From assembly GCA_046295215.1 (NCBI GenBank), contig JBKBNP010000020.1, positions 1 to 64,000 on the forward strand: a stretch of DNA of 64,000 bases, read 5' to 3'. Every line of letters begins with the position of its first letter. Position 1 is the stretch's first letter. Positions 48,856 to 56,366 of this stretch are shown here, piece by piece. The DNA comes from Szabonella sp046295215 (GTDB lineage: Bacteria > Pseudomonadota > Alphaproteobacteria > Rhodobacterales > Rhodobacteraceae). The position numbers and the translations under genes are program-made. The notes beneath the pieces were generated by a model, which saw nothing but the letters and a program-made list of their open reading frames with translations, was not told the origin of the DNA and searched no databases.

Positions 48856-49368
48856 ATGCCCTTTTTGATCGGATTGATTGGACTTGTGATCGCGGCCTAT
48901 TTCTGGGCGCAGCGTGCCAGAAACGCGGCACTGGTTGCAAATGAGCTTGCCGATATGGCGGGGGATGTGCTGTCGGCAGCGCGTCGTTTCGGGTTCCGGC
49001 GCAAGACCAGCATCCATCCGGTCGATGCGGTGGAGGATGTGCGTCTTGCCATTGCAGGTGCCGGTATCGCCTTTCTCGAAATCGGGGCGCTGCCCTCGAA
49101 GGAGCAGCATCGCGCGCTCATGCAATCGCTGGCGCGGACCTTTGCCATGCCGGAGGCGGAAGCGGAGGAGGCCCTGATCCTCGGGCGCTGGCTGAGCCAT
49201 GAGAGCGGGGGCGGCGCGCAGGCCTTCACCCGGCTTCTGAAACGGGTGCATCGACTCAAGGGGGCGGAGGGGTTCGACCCGCTGATGGCGGTGCTGCGCG
49301 ATGCCGGGCTTGCCGCAGGGTCGCTGAGCGGATTGCAGAAGGATGCGCTGACCGAGGTGCAGGGCTAG
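48856..49368 (+). CDS. Membrane-anchored protein of unknown function
   Basis: A 170-residue protein with one N-terminal membrane helix (FLIGLIGLVIAAYFWAQ) and a cytosolic helical domain of about 125 residues (DVRLAIAGAGIAFLEIGALP and following), which is loosely TerB-like. Start at 48856 follows GAGG. Not assigned to a family with confidence. It stands alone between the cupin and acyltransferase genes. Confidence 0.75.
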   Translation: MPFLIGLIGLVIAAYFWAQRARNAALVANELADMAGDVLSAARRFGFRRKTSIHPVDAVEDVRLAIAGAGIAFLEIGALPSKEQHRALMQSLARTFAMPEAEAEEALILGRWLSHESGGGAQAFTRLLKRVHRLKGAEGFDPLMAVLRDAGLAAGSLSGLQKDALTEVQG

Positions 49369-49419
49369 TTCCGCCTGCGCTGAGGACGGCCTGTCATACG
49401 GGCTTCACGCGACTCGGGC

Positions 49420-50307
49420 ATGAGTTGCGGCATGAAACAGCGTCTTGACCCCCTGATTGCGGAACGCGCGCCCTGGCTTGCCTCGGGCCGCTTTCCCACC
49501 CTGCGCCGCGCGCTGGACCACCTGCTGCGCTATCCCGAGACGGTGCGGCTGGCCGAGATCTGCCGTAACCTGCCGCCCTCCCGGATCCTTGCTGTCGCCG
49601 CAGCCCATATCGCGACCGATACCACCGTTGCGGGGCTGGAGCATCTGCCGCGCAGCGGCCCGGCGATCATCGTGGCAAACCACCCCACCGGCATCGCGGA
49701 CGGGATCATCCTGAACCATCTGATTGCCCCGCTGCGCCCCGATCTGTTCTTTTTCGCCAATTCCGACATCCTGCGGGTTTTTCCGCAGATGGAAGGCACG
49801 GTCCTGCCCGTCGAGTGGCGCAAGGAAAAGCGCAGCCGCGAGGGCGCGCGCCGCACACTCGCCGCGTCGGAGGCGGCCTTTGCCGCGGGCCGGGTCGGGG
49901 TCATCTTTCCCTCGGGCCGGTTGGCACAGCGTCGGGGCCTGAGCCTGCATGAGCGTCCCTGGATGAGTTCGGCGGCCTCGCTGGCGCGAAAATTCGGCCT
50001 GCCGCTGGTTCCGGTGCAGATCCGGGCGCGCAATTCCGCGCTCTTTTATCTGCTGGATGCGATCCATCCCACGCTGCGCGACATCACGCTGTTCCATGAG
50101 GTTCTGAACAAGGACCGCCAGCCCTACCGGGTGACCATGGGCCGCGCGATCCGCCCCGGTGCCCTGCCGGCAGGGGCAGACGCTGCGACGCTGGCCCTGC
50201 GCGATGCCGTCCTGTGCCTCGGAGAGCCCCGGCGGCGGCCTTCGCTGTCGCTTCTGGGCACCTCCCGCGCCCCGAGATGGCTTGAACCGCTCTCGCCCCT
50301 GCCGTAG
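49420..50307 (+). CDS. PlsC-like acyltransferase
   Basis: A 295-residue member of the glycerolipid acyltransferase family. The catalytic motif NHPTGIAD (His-x4-Asp) lies at about residues 87-94 and the phosphate-binding block IFPSGRLAQ near residue 164. The N-terminal 70 residues are an additional helical region. It could acylate lysophosphatidate, ornithine lipid precursors or another acceptor; the family does not decide. Separate from gatB by 33 bases, so possibly co-transcribed. Confidence 0.85.
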   Translation: MSCGMKQRLDPLIAERAPWLASGRFPTLRRALDHLLRYPETVRLAEICRNLPPSRILAVAAAHIATDTTVAGLEHLPRSGPAIIVANHPTGIADGIILNHLIAPLRPDLFFFANSDILRVFPQMEGTVLPVEWRKEKRSREGARRTLAASEAAFAAGRVGVIFPSGRLAQRRGLSLHERPWMSSAASLARKFGLPLVPVQIRARNSALFYLLDAIHPTLRDITLFHEVLNKDRQPYRVTMGRAIRPGALPAGADAATLALRDAVLCLGEPRRRPSLSLLGTSRAPRWLEPLSPLP

Positions 50308-50340
50308 ACACGGACCCGAACCAATCGGGGACGCTGCACC

Positions 50341-51852
50341 ATGCTGGATCTGACCTATGAGACGCCCAAGCCCAAGGTGATCGCCGGGGCAAAACACGAT
50401 TGGGAACTCGTGATCGGGATGGAGATCCACGCGCAGGTGTCCTCCAATGCCAAGCTGTTTTCGGGGGCGTCAACGCAGGTGGGGGCGGAGCCGAATTCCA
50501 ACGTGGCTTTCGTCGATGCGGCGATGCCGGGGATGCTGCCGGTCATCAATGACTATTGCGTGGAACAGGCGGTGCGTTCGGGGCTGGGCCTTAAAGCGCA
50601 GATCAACCTGTCCTCGGCCTTTGACCGCAAGAACTATTTCTATCCCGACCTGCCGCAGGGCTATCAGATCAGCCAGCTTTACCATCCCATCGTGGGCGAG
50701 GGCGAGGTTCTGGTGGAACTGGGCCCGGGCGTCGCGCGGCTGGTGCGGGTCGAACGCATCCATCTGGAACAGGATGCGGGCAAATCCATTCACGACATGG
50801 ACCCGACCCTGTCTTTCGTCGATTTCAACCGCACCGGCGTTGCCCTGATGGAGATTGTCAGCCGCCCCGACATCCGCGGCCCGGAGGAGGCGGTGGCCTA
50901 TGTCACGAAGCTGCGCCAGATCCTGCGCTATCTGGGCACCTGCGACGGCAATATGCAGAACGGCAACCTGCGGGCGGATGTGAACGTCTCGGTCTGCCGC
51001 CCGGGGCAGTATGAGAAATACCAGGCGACGCAGGATTTTGGCCATCTGGGCACACGCTGCGAGATCAAGAACATGAACTCCATGAGGTTCATGTCGCAAG
51101 CCATTGATTATGAAGCGCGTCGCCAGATCGCCATTCTGGAGGATGGCGGCGAGGTTGTGCAGGAAACCCGGCTCTATGACCCGGACAAGGGCGAAACCCG
51201 GTCAATGCGGTCCAAGGAGGAGGCGCATGACTACCGCTATTTCCCTTGCCCCGACCTTCTGCCGCTGGAGATCGAACAGGACTGGGTCGACCGGATCGCG
51301 GCCACAATGCCGGAATTGCCTGATGCCAAGAAGGCGCGCTTCATGGGTGATTTCGGGCTGACCGATTATGATGCCAATGTGTTGACCGCTGAACTGGAGG
51401 CCGCAGGCTATTTCGAGGCGGTGGCCCGGGGGCGCGACGGCAAGATGGCGGCGAACTGGGTCATCAATGAACTTTTCGGACGGCTGAACAAGGAAGGGCT
51501 GACCATCGCGGATACGCCCGTTTCCGCCGATCAGTTGGGCGGGATCATCGACCTGATCGGCTCGGGCGAGATTTCGGGCAAGATGGCCAAGGATCTGTTC
51601 GAGATCATCTGGACCGAAGGCGGCGTGCCTGCCGAGATCGCCGCCGCGCGCGGCATGAAACAGGTGACAGATACCGGCGCCATCGAGGCGGCGGTGGATG
51701 ACATCATCGCCGCCAACCCCGCGCAGGTGGAAAAGGCCAAGGCCAATCCCAAGCTCGCGGGATGGTTCGTGGGGCAGGTCATCAAGGCCACAGGCGGCAA
51801 GGCAGCCCCGCAGATGGTGAACGATCTGGTGGCGAAAAAGCTGGGGCTGTAG
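50341..51852 (+). CDS. gatB: Asp/Glu-tRNA amidotransferase subunit B
   Basis: A 503-residue GatB, the kinase/tRNA-binding subunit that converts Glu-tRNA(Gln) and Asp-tRNA(Asn) to the amidated forms. Family segments are VIGMEIHAQ, the FYPDLPQGYQISQ block, MEIVSRPDI, MQNGNLRADVNVSV and the C-terminal YqeY-like domain from about residue 355. Length is standard. The gatA and gatC genes are not adjacent. Confidence 0.96.
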   Translation: MLDLTYETPKPKVIAGAKHDWELVIGMEIHAQVSSNAKLFSGASTQVGAEPNSNVAFVDAAMPGMLPVINDYCVEQAVRSGLGLKAQINLSSAFDRKNYFYPDLPQGYQISQLYHPIVGEGEVLVELGPGVARLVRVERIHLEQDAGKSIHDMDPTLSFVDFNRTGVALMEIVSRPDIRGPEEAVAYVTKLRQILRYLGTCDGNMQNGNLRADVNVSVCRPGQYEKYQATQDFGHLGTRCEIKNMNSMRFMSQAIDYEARRQIAILEDGGEVVQETRLYDPDKGETRSMRSKEEAHDYRYFPCPDLLPLEIEQDWVDRIAATMPELPDAKKARFMGDFGLTDYDANVLTAELEAAGYFEAVARGRDGKMAANWVINELFGRLNKEGLTIADTPVSADQLGGIIDLIGSGEISGKMAKDLFEIIWTEGGVPAEIAAARGMKQVTDTGAIEAAVDDIIAANPAQVEKAKANPKLAGWFVGQVIKATGGKAAPQMVNDLVAKKLGL

Positions 51853-51928
51853 CGCCGAAAAGCTTTGGGTGATTTCTGACCCTGCCCGTGGCAGACTGAC
51901 GCAGTTATGTCCTGTCGGGAGGATTTCC

Positions 51929-52630
51929 ATGCCGCGTCTGGTGCAGGTCTTGACCGTCGGAATGGCGCTGACGATTGCAGGTGCGTCAACCGCGGGAACG
52001 TTTATCGGGTCGGTTGTTTTCACGGACCCGACCTGCCAGCAGCGCGACATCTGCGAACTGGCGGAAACCTTTGTCTATATCGACAATGCGAAAACCGGCT
52101 GGGTTGCGGACAAGGGGGACAAGACCGATGGCGCGTCGATCCCCCGTTGGGCGCAACGCTTTGTCGGCTATCCCTTCCGGCCCGAATATCTGGCGGCAGC
52201 GGTGCTTCACGACCAGTATTCGCTTTCGGTGCGCCCGGTAAACGGCTGGTTCCAGACGCAGCGGATGTTCTACGAGGCGCTGCGCGACAGTGGCGTGCCG
52301 GAAATCCGCGCCTCGATCCTTTATGCCGGTGTGCTGATCGGGTCCGGCAAATGGATCACGCGGATGGAGGGCAAACCCTGCCCCTACGGTCAGACCTGCC
52401 TGCAGAATGCCCCGACCTTTGTTCTCCAACAGGAAGGGGAGTTGTTCGGAACCGAGGGGTTTGCGGCTTCCTTCGCGGATGTGGCCTCGGTGATCGAAGC
52501 GGCGGATCAGCCTCTGACCCTTGCAGAGATCGAGGCCCTCGCCCTGGAGCGGATCCCGAACCCGGTCTATCTGGAAAACAGATCCGGGCTTTATCATGCA
52601 AACCCCGGAGAACTCTATCCGGATCGCTGA
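51929..52630 (+). CDS. Exported DUF1353 protein
   Basis: A 233-residue protein with a signal peptide (RLVQVLTVGMALTIAGAS). The DUF1353 core is seen in DGASIPRWAQRFVGYPF and AAAVLHDQYS, followed by TQRMFYEALRDSGV; this is the pattern of small phage and bacterial proteins with a possible hydrolase-like His/Asp set. The C-terminal 80 residues are extra. Start at 51929 follows GGAGG. Function unknown. Confidence 0.85.
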   Translation: MPRLVQVLTVGMALTIAGASTAGTFIGSVVFTDPTCQQRDICELAETFVYIDNAKTGWVADKGDKTDGASIPRWAQRFVGYPFRPEYLAAAVLHDQYSLSVRPVNGWFQTQRMFYEALRDSGVPEIRASILYAGVLIGSGKWITRMEGKPCPYGQTCLQNAPTFVLQQEGELFGTEGFAASFADVASVIEAADQPLTLAEIEALALERIPNPVYLENRSGLYHANPGELYPDR

Positions 52631-52655
52631 ATCCCGGCGCTTTGCTGTGCCCGAC

Positions 52656-52676
52656 CGGGCCTGTGACATGGGCCCG
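52656..52676 (+). terminator. Possible weak terminator
   Basis: CGGGCC (52656-52661) and GGCCCG (52671-52676) form a six-base stem with a nine-base loop, followed by TTTGCCGTTT. It lies shortly after the DUF1353 gene. Stem and T-run are modest. Confidence 0.4.
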
Positions 52677-52743
52677 TTTGCCGTTTCCGCTTTTCGGAGG
52701 CTTGCGGATTGGTTACGGTCCAGTTGAAAATTCCGGGGGAACC

Positions 52744-53163
52744 ATGCGTCGTTACGAATACCGGGTCGTGCCTGCGCCGACCAAGGGCGAAAAGGCCAAA
52801 GCCGCGAAAACCACGTCGGACCGGTTTGCGGTTGCGATGATGAATGTGATGAACAGCCTCGGTGCCGAGGGCTGGGACTATGTCCGTGCCGATACGCTGC
52901 CCTGCGAGGAGCGGGTCGGGTTCACCGGGACCAAGACGGTTTTCCAGAACATGCTGGTCTTTCGCCGGGAACTGGCGGCGCAGGGCGCGGAACGACGTCC
53001 GCGCGCGCAGGACCATGCCCAGGCGCCGCAGCCTGTGCTGACAGCCAGCGAGGCGGCGACCCTCATCGCCCCCCTGCCGGTGCCGGACCAGCCCGCATCC
53101 GGGCGCACGACGCCGCCTGTTTCAAGGCGGGTGACGCCGCCGGACAATCAGGCCGCCGAATAA
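52744..53163 (+). CDS. DUF4177-like small protein
   Basis: A 139-residue protein. Residues 1-80 show the DUF4177 pattern (MRRYEYRVVPAPTKGEKAK, then LGAEGWDYVRADTLP, then NMLVFRREL), here with a longer insert. The remaining 60 residues are disordered, rich in Pro, Ala and Thr. Start follows GGGGG. Function unknown. Confidence 0.78.
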   Translation: MRRYEYRVVPAPTKGEKAKAAKTTSDRFAVAMMNVMNSLGAEGWDYVRADTLPCEERVGFTGTKTVFQNMLVFRRELAAQGAERRPRAQDHAQAPQPVLTASEAATLIAPLPVPDQPASGRTTPPVSRRVTPPDNQAAE

Positions 53164-53280
53164 GGCGTGAGGCTGCGGGGGCAGATCCGGGCGGCGGCAG
53201 GCTTCATCCTGCCGATGCCCGATTTTATGGCCGCCGCCCTGCCTGACCTGTCGGCCCGCCCGGTATCAGCCTTTCCGGTG

Positions 53281-53709
53281 TCAGCCCTTTGCGGCCAGCG
53301 CCTCGATACTGTCGCGCAGCCCTTCGAGCTGATAGCCAAACCGCCCCGGTATGCCGATCAGGTCATCCGTCGGCTGTTTGCCCGCATTGGCCAGCGCCCA
53401 GACCTGCGACGACCGGTTGCCCGAGGCGCAATAGGCCAGCACCGGGCCTGTCGCCTCGGCAATGGCCGCCGCCTGTGCCGTGACGTTTTCCATCGTCATC
53501 GCGCCGCCGATCACCGGGTTCACGACAAACCGCAACCCCAGCGCCTCGGCGGCGGCCTGCATCGGCCCTGCGCCGATCTCGCCCGGAATCTCGCCATCGG
53601 GGCGGTTGTCGATGACGGTGGTGAAACCGGCCGCCTTGATTGCGGGCAGATCCTCGATCGCGATCTGGGGCGATACGGCATAGTCGGAGGTCAGGGGGCG
53701 AATATCCAT
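53281..53709 (-). CDS. DUF442/TIGR01244 phosphatase-like sulfur protein
   Basis: A 142-residue protein of the beta-lactamase-hydrolase-like-protein phosphatase domain family. The P-loop YCASGNRSS has the Cys-x5-Arg of protein tyrosine phosphatases and may act as sulfurtransferase or phosphatase. It ends a minus-strand run with two YeeE/YedE genes and an MBL-fold gene, the classical set tied to sulfide and persulfide detoxification (Blh/BigR group). Confidence 0.9.
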   Translation of the reverse strand: MDIRPLTSDYAVSPQIAIEDLPAIKAAGFTTVIDNRPDGEIPGEIGAGPMQAAAEALGLRFVVNPVIGGAMTMENVTAQAAAIAEATGPVLAYCASGNRSSQVWALANAGKQPTDDLIGIPGRFGYQLEGLRDSIEALAAKG

Positions 53710-53718
53710 CGATGGTCC

Positions 53719-54159
53719 TCAGGTGGTGGGGGCTGCGAGCCGGTCAAGCCGGAGGCGCAGCGCAGGTGCGATGACCATACCCGCGAGCATCGCCAGAAGA
53801 AAGGTGAACCCGCCCCAGCCCCCGAACCCCAGCGAGGCCATGGCCGGGCCGGGGCAGAGCCCGGCAAGGCCCCAGCCCATTCCGAACAGGACCGAGCCGA
53901 CCACGAGGTTGTGGCCGATCCTCTGCTCCGGCGCCTCGGGCAGAGGCGTGCCCAGAACCGACAGGTGGCGGCGCCGCGCGATCACCCAGGCCACCGCCAT
54001 CGGCAGGATCGCGCCGCCCAGCACAAAGGCCAGCGTCGGATCCCAGGCTCCGAACACATCGAGCCAGCCCTGCACCTTGGTCGTGTCCACCATACCCGAG
54101 ATCAGAAGCCCCGTGCCGAAAAGCCCGCCCGCAAGCGCGGCAAAGATGTTTCGCTGCAT
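53719..54159 (-). CDS. YeeE/YedE half-transporter B
   Basis: A 146-residue membrane protein with four helices and the signature MGWGLAGLCPGPA, including the Cys typical of YeeE/YedE sulfur transporters. Start at 54159 directly abuts the end of half A (one shared base). Two half-size units probably assemble into one channel for thiosulfate or a persulfide. Confidence 0.9.
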   Translation of the reverse strand: MQRNIFAALAGGLFGTGLLISGMVDTTKVQGWLDVFGAWDPTLAFVLGGAILPMAVAWVIARRRHLSVLGTPLPEAPEQRIGHNLVVGSVLFGMGWGLAGLCPGPAMASLGFGGWGGFTFLLAMLAGMVIAPALRLRLDRLAAPTT

Positions 54160-54587
54160 CAGATCACCCCCAGAACATGCCGGAACGCCACCATGACAAG
54201 GCCGCCCGCCAGCAGATAGAACACCGTCGCCACGATCCCCCGCAGCGACAGCCGTGAGATGCCGCAGACGCCGTGCCCCGATGTGCAGCCATTGGCCAGC
54301 CGCGTGCCGATGCCCACCAGCAGACCCGCCGCCACGATCACCGCGATATTCTGTGTGATATGCGTCTCCGCCCCGCCGAAAAGCGGCGCCAGCAGGGCAG
54401 GCACCACAATCAGCCCCGCGAGGAACCACAGCCGTTCCGACGCGGTGGACCGCCCCGAGCCGTCCACCAGCCCGCCGACAATGCCCGACGCCCCCATGAT
54501 CCGCCCGTTCACAAGCAGGTAGATCGCGGCGGCAATGCCGATCAGAAGGCCGCCGCCAAGGCCCCAGATCCAGTCCTGTTCAATCAT
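54159..54587 (-). CDS. YeeE/YedE half-transporter A
   Basis: A 142-residue membrane protein with four helices, signature RLANGCTSGHGVCG holding the conserved Cys pair. Usually the first of the two halves; the pairing and order are as in BigR-type operons. It begins 45 bases after the MBL-fold gene. Confidence 0.9.
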   Translation of the reverse strand: MIEQDWIWGLGGGLLIGIAAAIYLLVNGRIMGASGIVGGLVDGSGRSTASERLWFLAGLIVVPALLAPLFGGAETHITQNIAVIVAAGLLVGIGTRLANGCTSGHGVCGISRLSLRGIVATVFYLLAGGLVMVAFRHVLGVI

Positions 54588-54632
54588 TCCGGTGTTTCCT
54601 CACGTTTCAGATGTCGGGTTCTCAATGCTGTG

Positions 54633-55496
54633 TCACAGCTTGTCGAGCGGCACCTTGAGATAGCTCACGCCGTTGTCCTCGGGCTCCGGCATCTGGCCTG
54701 CGCGCATGTTGACCTGAAGCGAGGGGATGATGAGGCGCGGCATGTCGAGCTGCGCGTCGCGCTCGGTGCGCATGCGGATGAAATCCTCTTTCGACTGGCC
54801 CGCCCCCACATGCTTGTTCAGCCTTTTCTGGTCCCCCACCGTGGTTTCCCATTCATAGGTGTCGCGCCCTTCGGCCTTGTAGTCATGGCCGACAAAGATC
54901 CGCGTCGCATCGGGCAGGGCGAGGATCTTCTGGATCGACTCCCACATGGTTTCCGCCGATCCGCCGGGGAAATCGCAACGTGCCGTGCCGAAATCGGGCA
55001 TGAACAGCGTATCGCCCACAAAGGCCGCATCGCCTGCTACATAGGTCAGGCAGGCGGGCGTATGGCCGGGTGTGTGCAGCACATCGACGCGCAACTGCCC
55101 GATCATCACGCTGTCGCCTTCCTTGAACAGCCGGTCGAACTGCGAGCCGTCGCGCTGGAACCTTGTGCCCTCGTTGAACACCTTGCCAAAGGTGTCCTGA
55201 ACGACGGTGATGCGCTCGCCAATGCCGATCTGCCCGCTGATGCGTTCCTGGATATAGGGGGCGGCTGACAGGTGGTCGGCATGGACATGGGTTTCGAGGA
55301 TCCATTGCAGATCCAGCCCCTCTGCCTCGATGAAACCGATCACCGCATCGGCAGAGCGCGTATCGGTGCGCCCCGAGGCATAGTCGAAATCCAGCACCGA
55401 ATCGATGACGGCGCAGGCCCGGCTTTCGGGGTCGCGGACCACATAGGTCAGCGTATTCGTCGCTTCGTCGAAAAAGGATTGGATGGCGGGTTTCAT
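54633..55496 (-). CDS. MBL-fold persulfide dioxygenase-like hydrolase (Blh/ETHE1)
   Basis: A 287-residue metallo-beta-lactamase-fold protein. Metal motif THVHADHLSAA (His-x-His-x-Asp-His), later His in LHTPGHTPAC, Asp in FVGDTLFMPDFG and His in FVGHDY. Beside YeeE/YedE and DUF442 genes it is most likely the sulfur dioxygenase part of a sulfide-detoxification operon, turning glutathione persulfide to sulfite. An AT-rich near-palindrome lies just upstream. The start at 55496 is set by family alignment. Confidence 0.9.
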   Translation of the reverse strand: MKPAIQSFFDEATNTLTYVVRDPESRACAVIDSVLDFDYASGRTDTRSADAVIGFIEAEGLDLQWILETHVHADHLSAAPYIQERISGQIGIGERITVVQDTFGKVFNEGTRFQRDGSQFDRLFKEGDSVMIGQLRVDVLHTPGHTPACLTYVAGDAAFVGDTLFMPDFGTARCDFPGGSAETMWESIQKILALPDATRIFVGHDYKAEGRDTYEWETTVGDQKRLNKHVGAGQSKEDFIRMRTERDAQLDMPRLIIPSLQVNMRAGQMPEPEDNGVSYLKVPLDKL

Positions 55497-55547
55497 CGGA
55501 AAACTCCTGCTTGTCGGTCCTGACCCTCGATATAGCAGAGGAAAAAC

Positions 55548-55567
55548 ATATTTCAAGAATTGAATAT
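55548..55567. promoter_or_regulatory. AT-rich near-palindrome upstream of the sulfur operon
   Basis: ATATTTCAA-GAA-TTGAATAT is an inverted repeat with one extra T in the left arm, in an otherwise GC-rich region, 52 bases before the MBL-fold start. ArsR-family BigR repressors bind AT-rich palindromes at such operons. No bigR gene is in the window. Confidence 0.5.
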
Positions 55568-55700
55568 GATGAAATCCGCTGACCGCTTCCCGGCAGGCGG
55601 GGCGGCGGCGGGAAAGGCCGCGAAAGTTGACCTGCATCAAGGACGGATGCGCGCTGACCCTGCAGAAAGGGAACATGCGAACGGCAAGGAAGGAGCGCAG

Positions 55701-56015
55701 ATGATTCCGGTTTCCACCCGCAGGGAGGCTCTCGAAGCCCGGCTGTCGGATCTGTTGTCCCGCCTCGATGCCATCGAGACGGAACTGGAAGGCCACGAGG
55801 CCCGCGACTGGGAGGATCTGGCTGTCGAACGCGAAAGCGACGAGGTGCTGGAGGGGCTCGGTCTGTCGGGCCAGCAGGAAATCCGCATGATCCGGGCCGC
55901 GCTGGAACGGATCGGGGACGGAACCTATGGCCTCTGCGCGAAATGCGGAAACCGGATCAGCGAGGATCGGCTGGATGTCCTGCCGGAGACGCCGTTCTGC
56001 CGGGACTGTGCCTGA
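55701..56015 (+). CDS. DksA/TraR-type zinc finger protein
   Basis: A 104-residue protein: a long helical hairpin (residues 5-75) and a C4 zinc finger with CAKCGN and CRDC. The helical tip carries DLAVERESDEVLEGL in place of the DksA DxxDxA tip, so action on RNA polymerase is not assured. Start follows AAGGAG. Divergent from the sulfur operon. Confidence 0.88.
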   Translation: MIPVSTRREALEARLSDLLSRLDAIETELEGHEARDWEDLAVERESDEVLEGLGLSGQQEIRMIRAALERIGDGTYGLCAKCGNRISEDRLDVLPETPFCRDCA

Positions 56016-56024
56016 AGGGAGAGG

Positions 56025-56228
56025 ATGATGAAACCAACCACCATGGACCAAAGCCGCCCCGCGCAGGAGGCGCGGAACGTCCCGCAGGGTCAGGCCGAGG
56101 CGCTCGGGCGGCTGCACCGCGAAATGACGGCGCTTTTCGGGATTCTGCCGGTGCCATTGGTGGTGCCGGGAGATGTCCTGCAGAGCGATGCCGAGATCGA
56201 GGCGCAATTCGACAACATGCCCGTCTGA
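56025..56228 (+). CDS. Short unknown protein after the DksA-like gene
   Basis: A 67-residue protein with a good ribosome site (AGGGAGAGG) nine bases after the DksA-like stop. Polar N-terminus, one amphipathic helix (EALGRLHREMTALFGILP) and an acidic tail. Probably co-transcribed with the previous gene; not recognised. Start may be one codon later. Confidence 0.6.
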   Translation: MMKPTTMDQSRPAQEARNVPQGQAEALGRLHREMTALFGILPVPLVVPGDVLQSDAEIEAQFDNMPV

Positions 56229-56366
56229 CGCGGCCCGTCTGACCGGGCGACGCCTGTCGCGGCGCGCGCTGTCGGCGGGCGCGGTTCGGGCAAACCCTGT
56301 GAGGGATTGCAAAACCCTCTGTCGCACCTGTTAATGGGCGGGCAGGGACAGGGGGCGGGCGCGGCG

